Part shown: piece after piece, positions 16,273 through 20,924 of the stretch
How positions within the stretch are numbered: position 1 is the first letter of the stretch
Layout: every line of letters begins with the position of its first letter
NCBI GenBank assembly: GCA_041584015.1
Contig: JBFHES010000043.1
Span: 1-20,924 of the forward strand
DNA: 20,924 nucleotides
Direction of reading: 5' to 3'
Origin: JBFHES01 sp041584015
GTDB taxonomy: Bacteria; Bacteroidota; Bacteroidia; Bacteroidales; M50B96
Notes under the pieces: model-generated
What the model was told of the DNA's origin: nothing
Databases searched by the model: none
The model's input: only the letters and a program-made list of their open reading frames with translations
Position numbers and translations under genes: made by a program

Positions 16273-18357
16273 ATGAAAAAGCAAATCCTGTTCTTTCTTT
16301 TCCTTTCAATAGCTTCTGTATGTTTTTCACAAAACCAAATTACTACATACACTACCTATAATACAGGTCAAAGTATAGGTAGTAATACAATCGCTGATAT
16401 AACACAAAATCCACTCACCAATGATATTTGGTTCACTGGGCCAAATGAAATATTCTATCTTAATCAAGATACTTTTAGACAGTATTCGTTTCTTCATAAT
16501 TTCTATCAAACACTTGAGTTATTCGTTGATATTAATCAAGATGGGCATATCTGTTTTTTTTACAATGATTCCTTATATGTGCAATTTCAGGACAGCATTA
16601 ATTCAATTGCAATAGGCAGCGGTAACTCACAATGCAACGATCTAATATGTGACAGTCAAGGAAATGTTTGGATTGCCAGCAGCACTGGTCTTTATAGATT
16701 TAATGGTAATAATATAGATTATTTTGGAATCTCAGACGGATTGGGAAGTAGCGGAGTAAGAACTGTTTTTGAAGATTCTCAAGGAACAATCTGGGTCGGA
16801 GACAATAATGGCGTTGCCGATTTTAATGGGTCTGGCTTTAATCACTATCCTATTCAATGGACAACAAACAACAAGGGTGTTTCAACAATTGGGCAAGATT
16901 CCAATGGGACTATATGGGTCGGTGGGTTAAGCATTGCTTTCTTTAACGGATCCTCATGGAATATTCTAGACATTGCTACATTACTTGGTTCTGTATCTCC
17001 CATTCAATACGTAAATTGTATTAATGTTGATAATCAAGGAAAGTTATGGTTCGGCACAGGGGCAGATGGATTGTTTTATAAGGATGGCAATGCTTGGACC
17101 CATCAAACCGAATCTGATGGCTTGCCAAATAATCATATTAAATGCAGTTATAGAGATCATCAAGGTAAACTATGGTTCGGATTTAATTCTGGAGGTTTGG
17201 CAACTTTGTTTAATGGTAACTGGTCTTACTTTTCGACGAATAATGCTCTGGCGGACAACATAGTTTATGATATTCATGCTGATTCTGAATCAAATATTTG
17301 GTTTGCAACATATAATGGTATAAGCAAATTTGATTCAAACTGGAGTACTTACTTATCACATTATAATAGTCAAGCAGCAAAAGCAATAAAGAGTGATATG
17401 CAGGGGCGAGTTTGTGTCAAAGCTGATAATATTTATCGATACTTTGGTAATGTTTTAGACACAGTTTATACCAACCAAGAGACCGGTGCAATTGACTTCA
17501 TATCAACTGGGTTGGAGGAATATTGGATTTCTAATATGTCAGGTGTGCAGCGTTGCCAGGGACCAGATTATAACTTACTGCAAAACTGGGACTACTTTTA
17601 CCCTTCTGATGGTTTACCAGACATTGCCTCTGTGGCTATTGAAAAGGATTCGTCAAATAGGATATGGGTAGGCACCTATGGCGGCCCCGCAATTTATAAT
17701 GGTTCGGGCTTTGATCCAATAGTAATTCCGTCTGACGATTTTGGTCCGGGTATTCTGGATATAAGAACAGATCTGCTAGGTAATATTTGGTTTGCATCTT
17801 TTAATGGAGCCGCTATGTTTGATGGGGCTAACTGGGATTTCTATACTACTACTCAAGGTTTAGTAAACAATTATGTCGAGAAAATTGAGATTGCAAGCGA
17901 TAGTACTATCTGGTTTTCAACCTGGGGTGGAATCTCTGTTAAAACCGATACTGGATTCTACTCGTTAACAAAAATGGACGGACTAGTCCATGATCACATT
18001 CATTGCCTAGAACAAGATTACATTGGTAATATGTGGGTTGGCACTCATCATGGAGTAAATAAAATTCATAACGCTGTTCTTGCTGATACAACCGGTCTAA
18101 ACACAGCATCAAGGAGCCAATTTTATTTTAATATATTCCCAAACCCTGCTACATCAAGTATTACAATCAGATCCAATAAAGGAATGAATGGGTTAACTCT
18201 TGAAATATCGACCATTACTGGACAACTAAAGATTGCAAAAGAGGTTTCTTCCAATATCGAAAATATCGCAATTTCAGAATTAGAACCTGGCACCTACATA
18301 ATAAGATTATATAGTAAACAGACAAGCAGTGCAAGAAAACTAGTGGTGCTTAATTAA
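16273..18357 (+). CDS. secreted 'two-component regulator propeller' (Reg_prop) protein with type IX sorting domain
   Basis: A 694-residue secreted beta-propeller. The signal peptide MKKQILFFLFLSIASVCFS is followed by QNQ. From about 30 to 600 it has roughly twelve Reg_prop-type repeats, each with a 'D-x-x-G-x-I/L-W-F/V-G' strand. Examples are GNVWIASSTGLYRFNG, GTIWVGDNNGVADFNG, GKLWFGTGADGLFYKDG, RIWVGTYGGPAIYNG and GNMWVGTHHGVNKIHN. In hybrid two-component sensors of Bacteroidetes such repeats form the periplasmic glycan-sensing part. Here there is no Y_Y_Y domain, no membrane helix and no histidine kinase. The C-terminus (FNIFPNPATSSITI to the end) is a type A Por sorting domain, so the propeller is exported to the surface. 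Its function as an adhesin, glycan binder or enzyme is unknown. Confidence 0.88.
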   Translation: MKKQILFFLFLSIASVCFSQNQITTYTTYNTGQSIGSNTIADITQNPLTNDIWFTGPNEIFYLNQDTFRQYSFLHNFYQTLELFVDINQDGHICFFYNDSLYVQFQDSINSIAIGSGNSQCNDLICDSQGNVWIASSTGLYRFNGNNIDYFGISDGLGSSGVRTVFEDSQGTIWVGDNNGVADFNGSGFNHYPIQWTTNNKGVSTIGQDSNGTIWVGGLSIAFFNGSSWNILDIATLLGSVSPIQYVNCINVDNQGKLWFGTGADGLFYKDGNAWTHQTESDGLPNNHIKCSYRDHQGKLWFGFNSGGLATLFNGNWSYFSTNNALADNIVYDIHADSESNIWFATYNGISKFDSNWSTYLSHYNSQAAKAIKSDMQGRVCVKADNIYRYFGNVLDTVYTNQETGAIDFISTGLEEYWISNMSGVQRCQGPDYNLLQNWDYFYPSDGLPDIASVAIEKDSSNRIWVGTYGGPAIYNGSGFDPIVIPSDDFGPGILDIRTDLLGNIWFASFNGAAMFDGANWDFYTTTQGLVNNYVEKIEIASDSTIWFSTWGGISVKTDTGFYSLTKMDGLVHDHIHCLEQDYIGNMWVGTHHGVNKIHNAVLADTTGLNTASRSQFYFNIFPNPATSSITIRSNKGMNGLTLEISTITGQLKIAKEVSSNIENIAISELEPGTYIIRLYSKQTSSARKLVVLN

Positions 18358-18649
18358 AGTAAAATACATTACACTTCTCTAGATTCAAATTCATAGAGAC
18401 AAGATGGTGTAAGAGGCCATTACAAAAATATCATTCCAAAACAAATTAGAGCTTATTGGAGGCCGGCCTTGCGTGACAGGCGTATGAGAGATCGTTTTGC
18501 TAGTTTTTTTGATTCATATTTTCATCAATGCGTATTAAGGTTTTTTGTACAGGTCTGTTGCATATTTAAAATGTAGATCAAGTGCCTCTTGAAAGGGAAA
18601 ACTCAAGTTATCAGTAAAAAGTGTATGTAAACATGTATGTAGAAAAATG

Positions 18650-18684
18650 AAAACGCCTGTAATCGTTTGATTGACAGGCGTTTT
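18650..18684. terminator. bidirectional intrinsic terminator
   Basis: AAAACGCCTGT (18650-18660) and ACAGGCGTTTT (18674-18684) form a perfect 11-bp stem with a 13-base loop. T-runs follow on both strands. On the minus strand it would end the XRE transcript. Confidence 0.8.
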
Positions 18685-18689
18685 TGTTT

Positions 18690-18711
18690 TGTAAAAGTGA
18701 TCCAGCCAGGA
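18690..18711 (+). repeat. 22-bp direct repeat, right copy
   Basis: It matches the copy at 15413-15434 at 21 of 22 positions in the same orientation. It follows the terminator at 18650-18684 by 5 bases and lies 88 bases from the end of the XRE gene. Read on the minus strand it ends in CTGGATCAC followed by TTTT, which resembles the 3' end of a tRNA gene. No tRNA can be folded from the adjoining bases. Confidence 0.75.
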
Positions 18712-18799
18712 GCGATTTGTACCCCCTATTTGACCCTGAAAATCAAATTGATATGTGTGGGGCTGTTTTGGATTTGACATACATTTTAACATGCACTTT

Positions 18800-19204
18800 T
18801 TATTTTTTCTGGCTGTTCTTATAACTTTCAAGGAGCTCATTCTTTGCATTGATAATTTCTTCCTTGTTTTTTATTATCTGCTGCAGGAGCTTTATTTCTG
18901 ATTCCAGCGCTTCTATCCGAATGCCGGCATTCTCTTGTTTGGGATTTGACAGACTAATATCAAGTAAACTTGATTTGTTGTCGTTCAGCATCGAACCCTC
19001 ATTAAATAATAACCAATTGATGTTTACTTCAGGGTATCGTTGATGGATTTTTAGTATAGTCAGGTAGCCTGGATTTGCTCCGTGTACTATGTTTGCTATG
19101 GTCTGTGCGGTTGATCCGATTTCTTTCGAGAATTTTTCTCTATTTATTTCTAGGTGGCTAATTAGTTGCCTTAGCTGCTCGCTAATGCCTGAATCTTCTG
19201 TCAT
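18800..19204 (-). CDS. XRE-family helix-turn-helix regulator, repressor-like
   Basis: A 134-residue DNA-binding regulator. The start is the ATG at 19204; a TTG two codons upstream is less likely. Residues about 6-70 form an XRE-type five-helix domain: LRQLISHLEI, then REKFSKEIGSTAQTIANIVHG (helices 2-3, recognition helix around TAQTIANIV), then GYLTILKIHQRYPEVNINWLLFNEGSM. That last segment, with 'YPEVNxxWLL', is typical of Bacteroidetes phage and mobile-element repressors. The C-terminal region (about 92-134) is a charged, leucine-spaced coiled coil (IEALESEIKLLQQIIKNKEEI) suited to dimerisation. It diverges from the rightward small genes, and two perfect operator-like repeats lie between them, as for a lysogeny repressor and its early promoter. 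A toxin or stress regulator is less likely. Confidence 0.85.
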   Translation of the reverse strand: MTEDSGISEQLRQLISHLEINREKFSKEIGSTAQTIANIVHGANPGYLTILKIHQRYPEVNINWLLFNEGSMLNDNKSSLLDISLSNPKQENAGIRIEALESEIKLLQQIIKNKEEIINAKNELLESYKNSQKK

Positions 19205-19225
19205 ACTCAAACTAATTTTAGGAAA

Positions 19226-19254
19226 TTATCAATAATACTTGTTTTTATCAATAA
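19226..19254. promoter_or_regulatory. tandem operator-like repeats, TTATCAATAA x2
   Basis: Perfect copies of TTATCAATAA at 19226-19235 and 19245-19254, 19 bp start to start, or just under two helical turns. Each copy is itself a near-palindrome (TTAT-CA-ATAA). They sit in the 104-base divergent region between the XRE start (19204) and the rightward genes (19309), the expected place for the regulator's own operators. Confidence 0.6.
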
Positions 19255-19308
19255 AACTTTAGACCTTTGGTAAGTCATTTATTGTTCAAATATAACTCTT
19301 TAAATATT

Positions 19309-19581
19309 ATGCCAGAAATTTTGCAACGAAACCTGACCGCGATTGAGCAACTCGAATTCAAGGAACGATTCAAAAAGTGGTTGAGCTATGATGATCGGTT
19401 GGAACTAGCTAAAACCTTTGATAAGCATGAGATGCACGTTAATAAGGTCCTCTCCAGCCATCGCTATAATAATGAGATTTTTAATGCCGCAGCTACAATG
19501 GTAATCGAAAAGAAGCGAAAGCATGAGGAAGGAATTAAGCGATTTAATGAAACCCTTATCCAACCAAATCCAATGCCATGA
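19309..19581 (+). CDS. small predicted DNA-binding protein (phage early-gene type)
   Basis: A 90-residue basic protein read from ATG 19309 (MPEILQRN); an in-frame TTG at 19267 adds 14 residues but lies close to the putative operators and is less likely. The middle, about residues 25-65 (KWLSYDDRLELAKTFDKHEMHVNKVLSSHRYNNEIFNAAATMV), has the shape of a helix-turn-helix: 'R-L-x-L-A-x-x-F-x-x-H-x-x-x-V-x-K-V-L'. The rest is a charged helix. No named family is certain. Its position as first rightward gene opposite an XRE repressor is that of a Cro/cII/excisionase-like regulator. Its stop overlaps the next start (ATGA, 19578-19581), so the two are co-translated. Confidence 0.7.
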   Translation: MPEILQRNLTAIEQLEFKERFKKWLSYDDRLELAKTFDKHEMHVNKVLSSHRYNNEIFNAAATMVIEKKRKHEEGIKRFNETLIQPNPMP

Positions 19582-20045
19582 ATCAAGAATTAAAAAATGT
19601 GGAATTTTTTCTGGATCGATCAGATCTTACTTCGGAAATAATCTTTGCTAAATTCTATGTCCCGGATCTGATCATTCCTTTTAGCGACTTCTCCGATAAT
19701 ATGGTCAACATCCTTTATCTGAAGCTCCTCGATTTTTCCGGACTACTTAAACACTGTGTACTTCCATCTGATGATCGACGAAAAGTTGTAGCCAAGTTCA
19801 TCATCAAGCATTGGGGCAATGCTGATCACATTCCGGATATAGATGAGAAGGGCCATTTCAATTTTGAGGACGTGGACCTGGTTGGCATCAAGACGGATTT
19901 AGCCTATGCTATTAATTCGGTGATATTGCAGTTGATACAAGAGCGATATCGACTGGAACAGGAGCAACTAGCTGTGAGTGAAAAGATCCTTCAGCTGATG
20001 ACTGAAAAGGACATGGTTAAAAGTATCAACCTTAAAGTAGCTTAA
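19578..20045 (+). CDS. hypothetical phage-module protein (155 residues)
   Basis: I do not recognise this protein. It is soluble, with no signal or membrane segment. The N-terminal half looks mixed alpha/beta (FLDRSDLTSEIIFAKFYVPD, then MVNILYLKLLDFSGLLKHCV). The middle has an acidic stretch (DIDEKGHFNFEDVDLVG). The C-terminal third is a long predicted helix (YAINSVILQLIQERYRLEQE onwards) that could form a coiled coil. It is coupled to the upstream gene by a 4-base overlap and separated by one base from the downstream zinc-finger gene, so it belongs to one early operon. A role in element regulation or replication is only inferred from position. Confidence 0.7.
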   Translation: MNQELKNVEFFLDRSDLTSEIIFAKFYVPDLIIPFSDFSDNMVNILYLKLLDFSGLLKHCVLPSDDRRKVVAKFIIKHWGNADHIPDIDEKGHFNFEDVDLVGIKTDLAYAINSVILQLIQERYRLEQEQLAVSEKILQLMTEKDMVKSINLKVA

Positions 20046-20046
20046 T

Positions 20047-20247
20047 ATGAAACCTCAAAGATTGAAACGACATGAAACGTCGACAGCTATTCGCTTGCCG
20101 ATGAAAGTGAACTGTGTTGGATGTGGCAAAAACTTCTGGCCACTTAATTCACATATAAAGTATTGCTCAAACAAGTGTCGACGCATGCGAACCAAAAACC
20201 GAGCTTATAAATATCAAATTATAGAACTTCAGAGATCCGCCTTCTAG
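20047..20247 (+). CDS. small zinc-finger protein (CxxC-x13-CxxxC)
   Basis: A 66-residue basic protein. A lysine/arginine-rich N-terminus (about 1-20) is followed by NCVGCGKNFWP and YCSNKCRRMR. Cysteines at 23, 26, 40 and 44 are spaced like an FCS/MYM-type or treble-clef zinc ribbon. The region after C44 is strongly basic (RRMRTKNRAYKY), fitting nucleic-acid binding. Similar tiny zinc-finger proteins are frequent in Bacteroidetes prophages and conjugative elements, some as HNH-like remnants, but no His-Asn-His triad is present. The start is one base after the previous stop. An inverted repeat begins at 20233, 15 bases before the end of the gene, so the hairpin arm overlaps its last codons. Confidence 0.75.
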   Translation: MKPQRLKRHETSTAIRLPMKVNCVGCGKNFWPLNSHIKYCSNKCRRMRTKNRAYKYQIIELQRSAF

Positions 20248-20295
20248 CTTGCCATTCCTTTCGATAAAATCACTCCTCGCCGGCAAGGCGGATCT
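20233..20295 (+). other. 11-bp inverted repeat spanning the gap between phage-module genes
   Basis: AGATCCGCCTT (20233-20243) and AAGGCGGATCT (20285-20295) are perfect reverse complements separated by 41 bases. An alternative stem CTTGCC (20248-20253)/GGCAAG (20282-20287) competes with the lower arm. There is no T-run on the plus strand. It could be an attenuator or processing hairpin in the early operon, or a small inserted repeat. Confidence 0.6.
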
Positions 20296-20312
20296 TACTT
20301 AAAACGAATGTT

Positions 20313-20504
20313 ATGACATCTGATGAACTTTTAATCCAGGCTAGTAATCTTATTGATTATGCTCATGCGCATTACAGAGCACTGAACAGTAAGAACGTGA
20401 CAGCGGCATCCAGCGCGCGCGGGCGGATGAATGAAATTATAGATCTGTTTGATAATCTTGATGCCGGCAAGGCTCCGGTAGTCGAAACTAAACAACTCAA
20501 TTGA
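20313..20504 (+). CDS. small hypothetical protein (63 residues)
   Basis: A 63-residue soluble protein, not recognised. The sequence predicts two helices: TSDELLIQASNLIDYAHAHY, and then ASSARGRMNEIIDLFDNLDA, with a short variable tail. It might be a small helical hairpin. The start ATG follows the inverted repeat by 17 bases, and the next gene begins 8 bases after its stop, so it fits the operon. Small proteins of this type are common early genes in Bacteroidetes prophages; no function can be given. Confidence 0.55.
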   Translation: MTSDELLIQASNLIDYAHAHYRALNSKNVTAASSARGRMNEIIDLFDNLDAGKAPVVETKQLN

Positions 20505-20512
20505 CAGGAGTA

Positions 20513-20924
20513 ATGAATACAAGAAAAGGCGGAAAAATCCACTGGACAGATGCCATGCTGGCCATCCTTATTTCAGGTTATCCACATCGATACAATAAAG
20601 ATCTGGCAGCTGAATTAAAGGTTGGCTATCGATCGGTGATTAGAAAGGCGCGTGAGCTTGGTTTGGAAAAGGAATCCTTTTTCCTGGAGAAGCGCCGCGA
20701 AGAAATATCCAAAATGGCCAGAGAAGCACATCCGCGCCACCCGATGAAAGGAGTAAAGGGCTGGTCTGTTCCCAACTCTGAATATACCCGCTTTAAGCCT
20801 GGCAATGTATCTCCGATGAAATATGATCTGGATTTACGAAAGAAGGTGCATGCTGCGCGCAATGAAACGATTCGAAAAGAGAAGCTTCGCCTGAAATATG
20901 ATTTGCCTCAGAAGACAAAATTAA
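20513..20924 (+). CDS. DNA-binding-like protein, 3' end beyond the window
   Basis: An open frame from ATG 20513 (MNTRKGGKIHWTDAMLAILI) runs without a stop for 137 codons to the end of the window, so it is incomplete. The N-terminal part (about 10-55) looks like a helix-turn-helix of the Myb/SANT-like kind found in mobile-element proteins: a tryptophan near the start (IHWTDAMLAIL), then YNKDLAAELKVGYRSVIRKARELGL. A basic region with GVKGWSVPNSEYTRFKPGN follows, a segment often seen in Bacteroidetes phage proteins and homing-type HNH enzymes. The HNH part, if present, would be past the end. An AGGAG-like sequence (CAGGAG) lies just before the ATG, unusually clear for this genome. Confidence 0.65.
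   Translation, partial: MNTRKGGKIHWTDAMLAILISGYPHRYNKDLAAELKVGYRSVIRKARELGLEKESFFLEKRREEISKMAREAHPRHPMKGVKGWSVPNSEYTRFKPGNVSPMKYDLDLRKKVHAARNETIRKEKLRLKYDLPQKTKL

Larger units (their letters stand above)
18358..18799. other. 442-base non-coding stretch with repeat, terminator and junction-like sequence
   Basis: It contains a weak hairpin (TCTCTA at 18376-18381, TAGAGA at 18394-18399), the palindrome AGGCCGGCCT (18460-18469), the bidirectional terminator at 18650-18684 and the right copy of the 22-bp repeat. A 104-residue open frame crosses it on the minus strand but looks fortuitous. It appears to be the boundary between the chromosomal secretome genes and the phage-like module. Confidence 0.5.

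Noticed and set aside
12841..18357. CRISPR-like or tandem DNA repeats suggested by the repetitive proteins
   Set aside because: The repetition is at protein level with divergent DNA. There are no regularly spaced identical direct repeats.
18460..18469. Palindrome AGGCCGGCCT as a regulatory site
   Set aside because: It is a single short GC palindrome with no second copy and no relation to a gene start, so it is not distinguishable from chance.
15413..18711. IS element bounded by the 22-bp repeats
   Set aside because: The repeats are direct, not inverted, and no transposase lies between them, so a simple IS is not supported.
18690..18790. Possible tRNA gene on the minus strand, because the repeat ends like a tRNA 3' end
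   Set aside because: No matching 5' acceptor strand, T-arm partner or anticodon arm can be built from the adjoining bases. At most it is a tRNA-end-like fragment.
18535..18849. 104-residue minus-strand open frame across the 22-bp repeat and terminator
   Set aside because: It reads through a perfect terminator hairpin and overlaps the end of the XRE gene. Its composition is not protein-like and no family is recognisable. It is most likely a fortuitous frame.

Overview
The window looks like a chromosomal segment of a Bacteroidota (Bacteroidetes) bacterium. The main signs are two secreted proteins ending in type IX secretion (Por) sorting domains, several exact copies of the Bacteroidetes -7 promoter element TAnnTTTG just upstream of genes, weak Shine-Dalgarno signals, a TonB C-terminal-domain protein and a typical lipoprotein signal. 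The window gives no reliable genus; a free-living or marine Bacteroidales or Marinilabiliales-like organism is only a guess.

Layout. Positions 33-1277 (-) hold a membrane-anchored metallophosphoesterase, followed on the other strand by a small TonB-domain protein. Positions 1910-6613 form a surface-polysaccharide neighbourhood. A translationally coupled pair of glycosyltransferases (GT4-type, then membrane GT2) runs right and converges on a leftward pair, a lipoprotein followed by a polyprenyl-phosphate sugar-1-phosphate transferase that would start glycan assembly. Positions 6817-8189 carry two single-gene units with their own promoters and terminators, rubrerythrin (peroxide defence) and thymidine kinase (nucleotide salvage). 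A small unknown protein (8366-8686) and a large nested inverted repeat come next, then the pntA-pntB transhydrogenase operon (11952 to 9021, -), then a four-helix membrane protein (12166-12603, +).

Positions 12841-18357 are an accessory surface/secretome zone. It has a 734-residue SBBP-type beta-propeller protein (-) and, facing away from it, a small cysteine-containing secreted protein and a 694-residue 'Reg_prop' beta-propeller protein (+). A decayed tyrosine-integrase N-terminus (15176-15322) sits between them. A near-identical 22-bp direct repeat (15413-15434 and 18690-18711) brackets the small secreted protein and the Reg_prop gene, which suggests past integration or insertion events.

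Positions 18800-20924 look like the start of a prophage or related integrative element. A leftward XRE-family repressor-like gene diverges from a tight rightward string of small genes: a possible DNA-binding protein of 90 residues, an unknown 155-residue protein, a four-cysteine zinc-finger protein, a 63-residue unknown and a DNA-binding-like gene cut by the window end. Two perfect copies of TTATCAATAA, 19 bp apart in the divergent intergenic region, are good operator candidates. No transposase, terminase or intact integrase is visible, so the type of element is undecided.
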